DNA of 64,000 nucleotides from Dioscorea cayenensis subsp. rotundata (taxonomy: Eukaryota > Streptophyta > Magnoliopsida > Dioscoreales > Dioscoreaceae): assembly GCF_009730915.1 (NCBI RefSeq), contig NC_052480.1:496001-560000 (forward strand), given 5' to 3'. Position numbers and translations under genes: made by a program. The notes beneath the pieces were generated by a model, which saw only the letters and a program-made list of their open reading frames with translations, ran no database searches and was not told where the DNA came from. The stretch's first letter is position 1. Every line of letters begins with the position of its first letter. Below are positions 1 to 12,140 of the stretch, piece by piece.

Positions 1-1689
1 TCTTCAATTTTTCTTCTTCAAGTCTTCTCTTCTCGTTTTTTTAATCGGCCTCCGGTCCCCCAAGCTTCCTCCTTCTTTTTTTCCTCTCTTCTTTTTCTTT
101 TTTTCTTCCCATGATTTTTTTCCCCTTTTTTTTTTTTTTCTTTTTCTTTTTCTTCTTCAAATATTTTTTTTTTATTATTTTTTTGGCTTCCCCTTCGCGG
201 CATACTTGGCGACGATTATTTCGACCAATCAAGCATGCCGCGGTGATGAACAATGTCAACGACGACAAGCGGCGACAGCGGCATGCTTAGCGGCATTATC
301 TCAGCCACTCAAGCATGCCCGGTGGTGAACAACAACGATGGTGATGAGCAGCCGGTAGCGACAACGAGCGGCGAGGTTTTTAAACATGGGAGAGAAGATA
401 ACCTCTTTTTTTTTCTTCTCTTTTCTTTTTTTGATCCTCCTCCCCCCTTTCCTCTTTTCCTGATCGCCTCTTTTTAAAAGATTTTTTTATCTTTATCCTC
501 AATCCCAACCCCCTCCCGTAGAATCTTAACCCATAACCCCTTCGCGGAACAAGTCAAAGAGAAAGAGGATAAAAATAAATTTAAAATTTTTGATGAAATT
601 TAATTTATAAAAATTTCAAAAGAAGATAAAATCAAGTTTTTAAAAATTTTTAATTAATTTTTTCTAAATTTAATAAAAATTCAATCGTCTCGAGATATGT
701 GTTTAGGAGCCCCGAGATTGAATTTTTCTCACGTTGCCACAAGATCATTCTCTCGGCTACATGAAATTTAAGATTGTCTCGGGATGTGTATTTGGGCTAT
801 CCTAAGATTTGAGATTGCCTCGAGATATGTATTTTCAAGGGCATTTTCGTAATTTGTATTTATGCCTCGAGATAAATTCTCAAGGGTAATTTTGTAATTT
901 GCATTTTGCCTGGAGATATGGTCTCAAGGGCAATTTTGTAATTTATATTTTGCCTCGAGATATGTGCTCTCGGCTGATCTTGCGATTTAAATGTTTTAGA
1001 TCGCATCGAGATCTGTGCTCCCGGCTGATCTTGCGATTTAAATATTTTAGACCGCCTCGAGATCTGTGCTCTCGGTTGATCTTATGATTTAAATATTTTA
1101 GATCGCCTCGAGATCTGTGCTCTCGGCTGATCTTGTGATTTAAATATTTTAGACCGCCTCGAGATCTGTGCTCTCGGTTGATCTTATGATTTAAATATTT
1201 TAGATCGCCTCGAGATCTGTGCTCTCGGCTGATCTTGTGATTTAAATATTTTAGACCGCCTTGAGATCTGTGCTCTAAGCTGATCTTATAATTTGGATAT
1301 TTTAGATAGCCTCGAGATCTGTACTCTAGGCTAATCTTATGATTTGAACATTTTAGATCGCCTCGACTGTACTCTAGGCTAATCTTATGATTTGAACATT
1401 TTAGATCGCCTCGAGATCTGTGCTCTAGGCTGATCTTATGATTTTGATATTTTAGATCGCCTCGAGATCTGTGCTCTCAGCTGATCTTCAGATTCTAAAT
1501 TTTTTTAGATTATTTCGAAAATGTCTTCTATACTTATCTTGAATACATCCAAATATAGTGAAATTTATTTGTTTTGACCACATGTTGTCCTAATTCGATT
1601 ATGATTTAACTGTATGTAATTTAAAAAAAATAAATAAATAAATAAATTATTTGATTTGAATTTGTACATGCAATTTTTTTACATAAACA
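1..1689 (-). mobile_element. LTR-like repeat, copy 1 (3' LTR of a gypsy-type element, cut by window edge)
   Basis: This stretch is repeated in the same orientation at about 10,541-12,140, and both copies end at the same bases (TACATAAACA) before diverging. Read on the minus strand the repeat starts TGTTTATGTAAAAAA, so it has the TG expected of an LTR start. The polypurine tract at 1690-1712 and the pol C-terminus at 2945-3135 lie where a minus-strand element should have them, which makes this copy the 3' LTR. Its other end lies before base 1, so the full LTR length is unknown. It has a pyrimidine-rich half (1-480), an AT-rich spacer, and an internal 51-base tandem repeat. No coding sequence is visible. 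Confidence 0.8.
953..1500. repeat. 51-base tandem repeat inside LTR copy 1 (about 11 units)
   Basis: Units start near 953, 1004, 1055, 1106, 1157, 1208, 1259, 1310, 1361, 1408 and 1459. Each unit has the form cctcgagatctgtgctctcg, then a GATCTTGTGATTTAAATATTTTAGA-like half given here only by position. One unit near 1361 has lost about four bases. The unit carries CTCGAG and AGATCT restriction-like palindromes. The matching array in LTR copy 2 has about nine units. Confidence 0.9.
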
Positions 1690-1712
1690 AATGCCCCCTT
1701 CGTACTTTTCTC
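1690..1712 (-). promoter_or_regulatory. Polypurine tract next to the 3' LTR
   Basis: Read on the minus strand this is GAGAAAAGTACGAAGGGGGC followed by ATT and then the TG of the LTR. A purine run directly before an LTR primes plus-strand DNA synthesis in LTR retrotransposons, so the position fits a minus-strand element. Confidence 0.65.
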
Positions 1713-2944
1713 ACGAAGAATTTTAGTGAGATTGAGTGAGAGAAGTACGAATCCCCAGCTTTTTTTATGTTTTTTGGTGAATGAGGGCCTTGTATTTGTA
1801 AGCATTTTTCAGTCATTCATCCACTTGATAGCACTTCATCCACTTGATAGCAACATGGGCGAATAGAGAACTAGACAAACAAGGTTTTTGAACTCAAATT
1901 TTTATGATAATCAAATGAGCTCAAATTCTAATCTCCACCGTTCATCTTAGAGGTAAGGACCTTATAAATGACTGTAAAAAGGTTCACTAAAATCGAATAT
2001 GATTTGATGTGGTGATGCTGGACTTGATGGTGAGGTAGCTGGGCAGGAATTTAGGCAGATTCTGCCTTTATATTGTCGAATTTTTTATAATAGTCAAATG
2101 AACTTAGAATCCAATCGTGACTGTTCACATTGAAGATTAGGATGCCTTGATCATATAGAAAAACTTTCAAAAGGATTGAAGTTCTTTTGACTATCTGATC
2201 TTAAGCTAGAATTTGGTTATGATGTAATGACAATCATCAATGAATTTCATGTTTGATTTGAGATTTTTTTTATGATAATTGATGGAATTGAGGCTCAATC
2301 ATAACCGTTCACATTGAGCATTGTTAGGTCTGGAGTTTTTCACACACAAAAAAATTAGACCGATCCGAATTTTTGGCATGGTCCGATTAAACATTGATCA
2401 ACATTGAGCGTGAGAAGCGGTATCCGCATCATGACCCACGAGTCCTACTCTCTTTTTATAAATCATGTAGACTTCAAATCAAATTTCAACTGTTCAGATT
2501 GAAGACTAAACACGTATTTATGATTTGAAAAGAAATTTCAAAGCAATCAAAGATAAGTTGGTCACCCGATGAAGACCTTGATTGAAGCAACACCATCAAA
2601 AGAAACTTCCAACTTTGAACACTTTGTCATACATAAGTTTTTTTCTTTTTCTTTCTTTCCCTCTGTTTTTGTTTGTTTGTTTGTTTGTTTTTTGTTTTTT
2701 TTTTGAAGGACACGGGGACCGATGTATTTGCCTCAAGAAGCACGCTTAACTGTATTTGCCTCAACGTTCAGTCATAGACAAACATATGTCTCTTTATTTT
2801 ATTAAACAAATTTTAGCACAAAAAATGAATTTAGTACAAAAATGCATGAAAATGAATGTTTTGCCTGGAGAAATACATTAATTGTATATAACTAGTCTAC
2901 CTCTGTGAGGACTAGACATTCCGTCACAGGCAAACATTTTTACA

Positions 2945-3135
2945 TTAAGCATAATATTTCTTCAGGAAACGGCCGTTGATGGGTGGCATCGGTCTTTCTC
3001 CATTGGCATTAATAAGTTGATACGTAACTCCTTCGTAGACGATCTCCACCACATAAGGGCCTTCCCAATTTCCTTTGAATTTGCCCCTAGCATGCTTGTT
3101 GGTGACTAGTCTTCTTAATACCCAAACTATATCTT
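2945..3135 (-). pseudogene. Ty3/gypsy pol remnant (C-terminal end of integrase polyprotein)
   Basis: On the minus strand an open segment of about 62 codons ends at a TAA (2945-2947). It contains GKFKGNWEGPYVV and ends PINGRFLKKYYA. This matches the well-known tail of plant Ty3/gypsy polyproteins, where a GxF...NWEGPY block is followed by the PINGxxLKxYY end. Upstream (toward 3180) the frame is closed by in-frame stops, so only the tail remains. It fixes the element as minus-strand. No other part of pol was found in the following 7 kb. Confidence 0.8.
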
Positions 3136-3199
3136 AATATTGTTTGAATGTTTGAATGCAAGCCTCTTCCTTGTTAGTCTATGCTATCTATAATATTTA

Positions 3200-5240
3200 A
3201 GCCTAAGAACTCTTCAACTTGTTCTCAGTGTCTTAATTGACAAGCTTCAAAATGACACATACTTTACATGGTTTGTGCTTCATATTTAAAGTCTTTTTTT
3301 TTTACTTGCTTAGCTCAATCTCAATAATAGAGCTAATAAGCTCTGAAGTAAAACAAATTTAGGCTTGAGACTTCTTCTACTTGTACTCAGCAACGGAGTT
3401 GACAAGTTTTAAATTGAAACATATTTAATCATGCTTTTGGAAGCCTTTTCACTTGATTGGATCAATCTCAATAGAGAGTTGATAAGCTTTAAAGTGAAGT
3501 ATATTTGCTTGAAACTTCTTCAGCTTGTTCTTAACGGTAAAGGTAACAAACCTCAAAATGAAACATATTTTGGAAACATTTTCACTTAATTGACTCAATA
3601 TCAACACCAAGGTCAATGAGCCTTGAAGTGAAATACATTTAGTATTCAAAATTCTTCCACTCGTTCTCGATGATAAAGCTGACAAACTTCAAACTTAAAC
3701 ATATTTGTCATGAAGTTGACAAGCTTAAAAGTAGAACATATTTGATATTGTTTGAACTCTCATGATTAGAGCCTTTTCACTTACTTGACTTGGTCTCTAC
3801 AACAAAGTTAATAAGATTTGAAGTGAAGCATACATGAGGCTTTAGACTTTTTCTACTTGTTCACAACAAATGGAATTGACAAACATCAAAGTAAAACATA
3901 CTTGACATGATTTTCTTTCATATTTGATTTTTTTTCTTTTTCTTTTTTTTTATGTTCTTTTTTTCCCTTCTTTTTTTTTACTGCTTGATTTGAAGTGAAA
4001 AAATATTTAAGCATAAGACCTCTCCACTTGTCCTCAATGATGTCATTGACAAGTTTCGAAGTAAAATATGATTTTAGAAGCTTTTTTTATTACTTAATTA
4101 ACTCAATCTCAAAAGTGGAATTACTGAGTCTTGAAGTGAGACATATATAAGTTTGAAACTTCTTTCACTTGTTCTTAGCAATGAAGCTAACATGCTTTGA
4201 AGTAACATATGCTTAGCATTTTTTTTTTTTTTAATTTTCATATTTAAAGGCTATTCACTCGCTTTGCTCAATGAGTTTTGAAGTGAATGTATTTAAGCTT
4301 GAGATTTGTTCCACTTGTCTTCAACGAAGAGTTGACAAGTTTTGAACTGAAACATATTTAACATGGTTTTGGAAGATCTAGGATCTTCTTCCTATTTGCG
4401 TGCTATCTGACATATACCACTTCCATTTTTCCCCTTTTATGCAACAAGTCAATCAAAGGTCTGTGACTTCAGAAGTAGTTTCATTTTCTCTAATACAAAC
4501 CCTTTTTTTTACAAGTTCATATATGAGCTTGGCAATGATGATTGCAGACTCAGCATGACGTTGATAAAGTTTAACATCATCAAAATTTGATTTTGAATTT
4601 GATCTGATTTGATTTGATTTTTAATGACCCATTACGGATAGAGTCATAAAACCAACTTTACTTCGTGCCCCCATTCCAATAAGGTAACGATGAGACATGA
4701 AGGATTAACATTCTTTATCAACATCTTTTGATTTTGATTTTTGATTTTGATTTTTTTATTTTTGGATTTTTTGATTTTTTTTTTGCTTGATTTGAAGTGA
4801 AAAATATTTAAGCATAAGACCTCTTCACTTGTCCTCAATAATATCATTGACAAGTTTCGAAGTGAAATATGATTTTAGAAACCTTTTTTACTTGATTGAC
4901 TCGATCTCAAAAGTGGAGTTAATGAGTCTTGAGATGAGACATATATAAGCTTGAAACTTCTTTCACTTGTTCTTAGCAATGAAGCTAACAGGCTCTTAGC
5001 AATTTCTTTTTGAAAGCTATTCACTCGTTTAGTTCAATGAGTTAAGCTTGAGATTTACTCTACTTGTCTTCAACAATGGAGTTGACAATTTTTGAGCTGA
5101 AACATATTTAACATGGTTTTGGAAGCATTTTCACTTGATTGGCTCAATCTCAATAGAGAGTTAATAAGCTTTAAAGTAAAGTATATTTAGGTTTGAAACT
5201 TCTTCAGCTTGTTCTTAACAGTGAAGCCGGCAAGTTGACA
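3200..5240. repeat. Degenerate repeat array, units of roughly 110-135 bases
   Basis: The phrases cttcttcacttgttctcagc and ttgacaagctttgaagtgaa recur about every 110-135 bases with many substitutions, for example near 3480, 3570, 3670, 3800, 4020, 4170, 4290, 4820, 4960 and 5180. The repeats are inside the gypsy-type element and show no sustained reading frame. Confidence 0.6.
4625..4735. repeat. 105-base module, isolated copy
   Basis: This copy runs from GACCCATTACGGATAG to CATCTTTTGATTTTG. Three more copies lie at 6387-6770. The shared core is ctttacttcgtgcccccatt followed by CCAATAAGGTAACGATGAGA. Confidence 0.8.
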
Positions 5241-6386
5241 AGCTTAGCAGGGAATCTAGGATTTTCTTCCTGTTTGTGTGCTATCTCACATATACCACTT
5301 TCGTTTTGCCCCCTTTATGCAACAAGTCAATCAAAGGTCTGTGACTTCAAAAGCAGTCTCATTTTCTCTAATACAAACCTTTTTTTGTTTTTTGCTTTGG
5401 TTTTGTTTTTTTGTTTTTTTGTTTGTTTTTGTTTGTTTTTTTGTTTTTTTGTTTTTTTGTTTTTTTGTTTTTTTTTGTTTTGAATTTTTTTCTTTTATTT
5501 CAATATCAGTTTTCTTTTCTTTTCTTTTTTTTTTAGCATGTCATTCCCATAACTGTACCTCATCACGAGGTTCATCCATTGTTTCTTTAGCTACACCAAC
5601 AAGATCTTTATAAAAATTTGAAGACCTCAATGCCGCTACACCTTGTAGTGAAAACTACTTTTCTGTCAATTGGATTGCACTAGATAATCCTGAAATTGAG
5701 GAAATAATGGATGAATGGTTGGATTTAGAGATATCATCATTACGACATCCACCATAGTATTTAAATTTGCAACTTCTTCCACTTATCCTCAGAGATGGAG
5801 TTGAAAAATTTTTTTCTATTTTTTTTTCTTTGCCCACATGCAGGAGTGAGACATGATTTAATTTTTTTTTTGTTATCATCATTTTTTTATTTTGATTTTG
5901 ATTTTTTTTTATTGATTGATTTTTTTTTTCTGAATTTATTTATTTATTTTTTTTGGGGACCAAGTGAGATGACGTTTTTGCTCAAGTGGTTATTTGACCA
6001 TTTCATTGATCACCTGTACAATATGTACCTTAGGGCCACTTATTTCTTCATCATTTTTTTTCGAAACTTGGGCAAGAGCTACGGGTATGGAACCTTATCC
6101 CCCCTGCTAACTTCTTCAGGACTTGCCCCCTTTCTGCAACAAAGATCGTGACTCCAGAAACAACAAACCCTTTTTTTTTGTCATATTTCAGTCTTCAATT
6201 TCAATGAGATTTGGCGACTTGCCCCCTTTGATCTAATTATTGACTAGAACTGAATCTCATCACTTATGGATTTTTTTACAAGTCTGTATATGAGATTGGC
6301 GGTGATGGTGGCAGACTTAGCATAACGTTGATAAAGTCTGGCGTCACAAAAATTTGCTTTGATTTTGATTTGATTTTTTTTTCGAA

Positions 6387-6775
6387 TGACCCGTTATAGA
6401 CAGAGTTGTAAAGCAACTTTACTTCGTGCCCCCATTCCAATAAGGTAACGATGAGACAAGAAGCATTAACATTCTTTATCAACATCTTTTGATTTTGATT
6501 TTGATTTGGTTTTTTTTTAATGACCCCTTATAGGTAGAGTCATAATGCAACTTTACTTCGTGCCCCCATTTCAATACGGTAACAATGAGACATGAAGCAT
6601 TTAAATTCTTTATCAACATCTTTTGATTTTGATTTTGATTTTTTATTATTATTATTTTTTAATGACCCTTTATAGACAGAGTCATAAAGCGACTTTACTC
6701 CGTGCCCCCATTCCAATAAGGTAACGATGAGACATGAAGCATTTACACTCTTTATCAACATCTTTTCACACTTAA
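6387..6775. repeat. 105-base module, three tandem copies
   Basis: Copies begin near 6387, 6522 and 6661, so the spacing is about 135-139 bases. They are separated by GATTTTGATTTTGATT-type spacers. They match the isolated copy at 4625-4735 with roughly one difference in ten bases. Confidence 0.85.
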
Positions 6776-7293
6776 TTTCAAAGATGGGAGGAGAAATCAG
6801 GGTCCCACCGGGCGTGCCAGAATTTGTGGGCTCCTTTTTTTTTAAAACAGCCTTTGATTTAGGTTAGACCTGTTAAAAATAATGGATCACAAATCAAATT
6901 TTAATATTTCGTTCATGGTAATTATGGGTTCATGATTTCCATTAGGGGCAAGCCCTTAATGTTAATTACCCTGGACATTGTCACAGGAACCTCCGATTAA
7001 GAAAATAAGTGTGAAAAAAGAAACAAATTGTGACAATCAATTTTTATTCATTGCAATAAATATGAATTCATGGATTTCATTGAAAATACAAGAAATTTGA
7101 AATCATCTTGACAAACATCTCGACTTATGGACTTGTATCCGAGCTTGTGTCTTCGACATTTTGCATTTTGGATTTGATTTGCATCTTGAGTTGATTTGAA
7201 TTTCAAGTTATGGCTTCTCCATGTTGACGAACCATAGACTTGATTTTGACTTATCATAAGCTTCGGCTTCTATGCTTGTGAAGCTCTCTTCTT

Positions 7294-7610
7294 GACTTGT
7301 GAAACTTTTTGGGTCTTTGAATTCTGACGTCTTGTGACTGCCAAGTTCAATTGTCAATTTATATTGACTTGTGAAACTCTTTGGGTCTTCGACTTTTGAT
7401 GTCTTGAGACCGCTGAGTTCAATTGTTGATTTATATTGACTTGTGAAACTCTTTGGGTCTTCGACTTTGATGTTTTGAGACCACTGAGTTCAATTGTCGA
7501 TTTATATGATTTTTTTTTTAAATATTGACTTGTGAAGCTCTTTGGGTCTTCGACCTTTGATATCTTGAGACCGTTGAACTCAATTGTCGATTTATATAGA
7601 TTTTCAAATA
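7294..7610. repeat. 70-90-base tandem module, four copies
   Basis: Copies start near 7294, 7367, 7437 and 7526. Each begins tgacttgtgaaactctttgg and contains a GAGTTCAATTGTCGATTTATAT-like end. The spacing grows with added T or A runs in the last two. No coding role is visible. Confidence 0.8.
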
Positions 7611-8111
7611 TTGACTCTTTTCATATCTTGAAACTTGATTTGGTTGCTTTGGTTTTCATTGTATATATGTGTATCATGATATGTCGCCACATGTGCGTCA
7701 TCATTACGTTGCATGCCTCATCTCATTATCGCTTTGTGATTTTTGAAACCAATTTTGGCCGCCGCCTCAAAATGGTATTTTAATTGCCCTGGGATGAATA
7801 TATATATATATATTGGCATATATATATATATAGATATCTATATTCAATATATTCATACCCATGTGCATGGTACGTGGGGCTTTTTTTATTTTTATTATTT
7901 TCATTAATTTTCATTTCATTTTTTTTTATCATACTCATTTGCATGTGTTGTTTTTTTTTCATGATGAGCCCCTTATATATATTTTATATTTTTTTATAGC
8001 CACAAATACATAAGCTATTCACTTTAGATTTTCACATGCAAATTACCTAACATTATTTCACGTGGCCCATGCCTCTTTTTTTAATTTATTTATTCATTTA
8101 TTTTATTTTTT

Positions 8112-8288
8112 AACCCGAATGTGAGTATGCATGCTTCTTATTCTTATTATTTTATTTTTTTTATTTTTTTTTGTTTTGCCATGCACATATGCATGCTTAA
8201 CCCGAATGTGAGTATGCATGCTTCTTATTATTATTATTTTATTTTTATTTATTTATTTTTTTTGTTTTGCCATGCACGTATACATGCT
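8112..8288. repeat. 90-base direct duplication
   Basis: Two adjacent copies share aacccgaatgtgagtatgca at their start and a TTTGTTTTGCCATGCAC block at their end, with variable T and TTA runs between. They lie in the internal region of the gypsy-type element. Confidence 0.75.
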
Positions 8289-8293
8289 CCCAT

Positions 8294-8295
<2 letters not shown>

Positions 8296-8332
<37 letters not shown>

Positions 8333-8401
8333 TCCCATGAATAACATCATCACAACCTTTTTGACTCAAGCTTCACTATAGCATGTTTTTCATCATTTTT
8401 A

Positions 8402-8444
<43 letters not shown>

Positions 8445-8446
8445 TT
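8296..8446. repeat. (AT)n and (ATT)n microsatellites
   Basis: A pure AT run covers about 8296-8324 and an ATT run covers about 8404-8446. They are simple-sequence expansions within the retroelement body. Confidence 0.9.
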
Positions 8447-10540
8447 GGCACATTCCAATTGGTATGAAACCGCCTTTCAAACTTAATAAAACCAGTGACT
8501 GTCAATGAATATATTAAAATATACGTTAAAGCTTTCGTTGCTCAACTTATTTAATTTGGTGACCAGAACTATATTGATTCACAGTAACTGATAGACTCTA
8601 GAATCCTAAAACTCGCGCAAAAGCCAAGTAATAGGCAGCTTCTTGTACTTGATATTTAGAGAGGCTTTGAAATCATAGTGCACGCTATCTCAATTCTTTT
8701 ATTTATTTTATTATTATTATGCACGTATGCATGCAATCTCTTTTTCTTCAAAAGAGAAAACACCGGTTCATGCATCATTTTAATCATTTCTCATATATAT
8801 ATTTCAATCCATTCTTATCACATGTGCCTGTTTTGAATAATGGAGCCGGTGTGCATTGAACAACGGTGGGTCAGGCTTTTTTTTACTATTATTTTTTTTT
8901 AAAAAAAAAATATGCATGCATGCTTATCTGCACGTAAATTGAAATTTATTTTTATCATTTTATGCTTTTATGAATTGCCTGGACACTCCATACTCATCAT
9001 CTTCTCACTCCCACATGCATCTTTTAAATGGTGTGCACATGCTTTAAAAAAAAATTATCAATTCATTTTTGAATTCAGTGTGAATCTCTGCTACTTATTG
9101 AACATTGGCCTCTTAGTACATGCACGATTAGCACGTCAGGTTTTAGCTCTTGTGCCACTGGACGCTCCGCTTTGAATCTTTAGGATTGCCTTTAGTGAAA
9201 TTTGTGAAGATCCAAGCTCCGAGGAATGCCAATTGTGGGCGAGACCATGGAAAAGAGACATCTCTCATGCAAGACAGAGGGGTCAGTTAGTTAGGCCCCC
9301 CAACTACTCAAGTACGTAACCATCCTCAAGGACTCTCTCTGACCCACACACTTGGTTTTGGAGTTATTTTTCGGATGGACTCTTGCTCTCCATGGCGTGA
9401 TCGAGGTCGAAGACCACCCGACTGGAGAATCGATCGCGCCCATTTGCTCTTCATAGGCGATGGCTTGGGCTCGACCAATTGTTCTTTGAGCTCAAGAGCA
9501 GCCCTGATTTTTTTTCAATGCTTTTCAGTGTTTGGATGATGAAGATGAAGACGATGATGAGCTCTATATAGGCAGGCACACTGGCAGACATACATGGTCG
9601 TGGTTTAAAGAATGAAACCATTTGCATGGAAACCCATAGATGCATTGATATGAGGATCGCTGGTATTGAAAGCTCACCAAAAATTCGCTCTCATTTATCC
9701 GATTTGACTACGGCCCTAGTTTATCCCCCTTGGACACTATTTACAACATTAAGCTTTCGGTATCAACTGAGGAGCATGCTTGGGTAGCAACGTATCACCG
9801 GTGTAGGGACCACATGCATGCATTCTTTTTGCTTTTGTTTTCTTTCTCGCTTCTGACGTTGCCTTCACACCTAATTTCAGTTAGTGATGTAAATGCAAGA
9901 ATTGGTGGAGAAAGACGATGATCCTTCAAGGCACATGATTCGTACCGAGGAGCGCGCACGTACTTTTTTTGGTTTTTATCTAATGAGTTTGAAACTGCTC
10001 GAATACGCTTGGCAACCCGATCGGCTTAGCCAAAGACGAGATAGCCTCGCCTCAACACCTTTTCTTCATTCATCGAGAAGGTTGCTTTTTCGGGATACTT
10101 CCGCCATGAGAGCTCAACATCATCGATCCTCCCATGTTTCCAAGAGAACTCTTAGCATACTTTACTTTAGTAGAACACCAGTTGCAGCAATTGTTTCCTT
10201 GATTTAGACATCTCCTCCATAGTTTTGAAGCGCAGTGCATTGGTCTTGGAAAATGAGACACATTCATCGGCAAGCTCAAAAAATTCACAACCATGGAGAG
10301 AACCTTGCCATTGAAATCAACAAGTTCGAGTATGCTTCCCGCAGAAATTCACAATTATGGAGAGAATCTTGCCATTGATGCTAGGGGATCCGGATGGCAT
10401 TCACTGGGTCAACGCAGTATTGGATTGTTTCCTTGATGAATAAGGGATCGCTCCGCCACCTTATGATCTAGTTCAAACACCATTCCATCGTGGGCTTTTC
10501 GACCTTGATCATCATCTTGCCTTTTTCTTTTTTTCCTTCT

Positions 10541-12140
10541 TCTTCAATTTTTTTCTTCTTCAAGTCTTCTCTTCTCGCTAATCTCGGCCTCCGGGTCCCC
10601 CAAGCTTCCTCCTTCTTTTTCCTCTCTTCTTTTCTTTTTTTCTTCCCATGATTTTTTTCCCTTTTTTTTTTCTTTTTTCTTTTTCTTTTCTTCTTCAAAT
10701 ATTTTTTTTTTATTATTTTTTTTGGCTTCCCCCTTCGCGGCATACTTGGCAGCATTATTTCAGCCAATCAAGCATGCCGCGGTGATGAACAATGTCAACG
10801 ACGACAAGCAGCGACAGCAGCATGCTTAGCGGCATTATCTCAGCCACTCAAGCATGCCCGGTGGTGAACAACAACAGTGGTGATGAACGACGGTAGCGAC
10901 AACGAGCAGCAGGTTTTTAAACATGGGAGAGAAGATAACCTCTTTTTTTCTTCTCTTTTTCTTTTTTTGATCCTCCTCCCCCTTTCCTCTTTTTCCCGAT
11001 CGCCTCTTTTTTTAAAAAGATTTTTTTATCTTTATCCTCAATCCCAACCCCTCCCGTAGAATCTTAACCCATAACCCCTTCAGGAACAAGTCAAAGAGAA
11101 AGAGGATAAAAAAATAAATTTAAAAATTTTGATGAAATTTAATTTATAAAATTTCAAAAGAAGATAAAAATCAAGTTTTTAAAAATTTTAATTAATTTTT
11201 CTAAATTTAATAAAAATTCAACTGCATCTCGAGATATGTGTTTAGGGAGCCCCAGGATTCGAATTTTCTCACGTTGCCACAAGATCTGTTCTCTGGCTAC
11301 ATGAAATTTAAGATTGTCTCGGGATGTGTATTTGGGCTATCCTAAGATTTGAGATTGCCTCGAGATATGTATTTTTCAAGGGCATTTTTCAGTAATTTGT
11401 ATTTATGCCTCGAGATAAATTCTCAAGGGTAATTTTGTAATTTGCATTTTGCCTGGAGATATGGTCTCAAGGGCAATTTTGTAATTTATATTTTGCCTCG
11501 AGATATGTGCTCTCGGTACGATCTTGCGATTTAAATGTTTTTAGATCGCGATCGAGATCTCAGGCTCCCTACCGATCTTGCGATTTAAATATTTTAGACC
11601 GCCTCGAGATCTGTGCTCTCGGTTGATCTTATGATTTAAATATTTTAGATCGCCTCGAGATCTATGCTCTCGGCTGATCTTGTGATTTAAATATTTTAGA
11701 CCGCCTTGAGATCTGTGCTCTAAGCTGATCTTATAATTTGGATATTTTAGATAGCCTCGAGATCTGTACTCTAGGCTAATCTTATGATTTGAACATTTTA
11801 GATCGCCTCGAGATCTGTACTCTAGGCTAATCTTATGATTTGAACATTTTAGATCGCCTCGAGATCCGTGCTCTAGGGTCGATCTTATGATTTTTGATAT
11901 TTTTAGATCGCCTCGAGATCTGTGCTCTCAGCTGATCTTCAGATTCTAAATTTTTTTAGATTATTTCGAAAATGTCTTCTATACTTATCTTGAATACATC
12001 CAAATATAGTGAAATTTATTTGTTTTGACCACATGTTGTCCTAATTCGATTATGATTTAACTGTATGTAATTTAAAAAAAATAAATAAATAAATAAATTA
12101 TTTGATTTGAATTTGTACATGCAATTTTTTTACATAAACA
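10541..12140 (-). mobile_element. LTR-like repeat, copy 2 (5' LTR of the gypsy-type element)
   Basis: Base 10,541 corresponds to window base 1 of copy 1, and the two copies run in parallel to their shared end at TACATAAACA (12,131-12,140). On the minus strand this is the 5' LTR and begins TGTTTATG. Differences from copy 1 include many single-base changes, several at CG sites (CG in one copy, CA in the other), small indels, and two fewer 51-base units (11,495-11,945). The left limit may lie before 10,541, because copy 1 is cut by the window edge. The flank at 12,141 is the start of a tandem-repeat unit. Confidence 0.8.
11495..11945. repeat. 51-base tandem repeat inside LTR copy 2 (about 9 units)
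   Basis: Units start near 11,496, 11,548, 11,601, 11,652, 11,703, 11,754, 11,805, 11,856 and 11,909. The array is the counterpart of 953-1500 but two units shorter. The second unit is unusually divergent, with small insertions. Confidence 0.85.

Larger units (their letters stand above)
1713..10540 (-). mobile_element. Internal region of the gypsy-type element, almost entirely non-coding
   Basis: This is about 8.8 kb between the two LTR-like repeats. Apart from a pol tail at 2945-3135 I recognise no gag, protease, reverse transcriptase or integrase core on either strand. The space is filled with degenerate repeats of about 110-135 bases (3200-5240), a 105-base module present four times, a 70-90-base module near 7294-7610 and long T-rich or GATTTT-rich runs. 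A minus-strand open segment of about 41 codons at 10,167-10,295 has a protein-like composition but no family I can name. The layout suggests a large non-autonomous retrotransposon derivative. The left limit of LTR copy 2 and its primer-binding site could not be fixed. Confidence 0.65.

Noticed and set aside
18-477. Short lysine- and phenylalanine-rich open frames at the left edge
   Set aside because: They are translations of low-complexity T/C or A/G runs inside the LTR and are repeated at 10,468-11,059.
953-1500. CRISPR-like regular repeat
   Set aside because: The 51-base units are contiguous with no unique spacers, and the genome is a plant; it is an ordinary tandem repeat.
3449-3685. Minus-strand 78-codon frame in the gypsy element interior
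   Set aside because: It spans the degenerate 110-135-base repeats and shows no retroelement domain.
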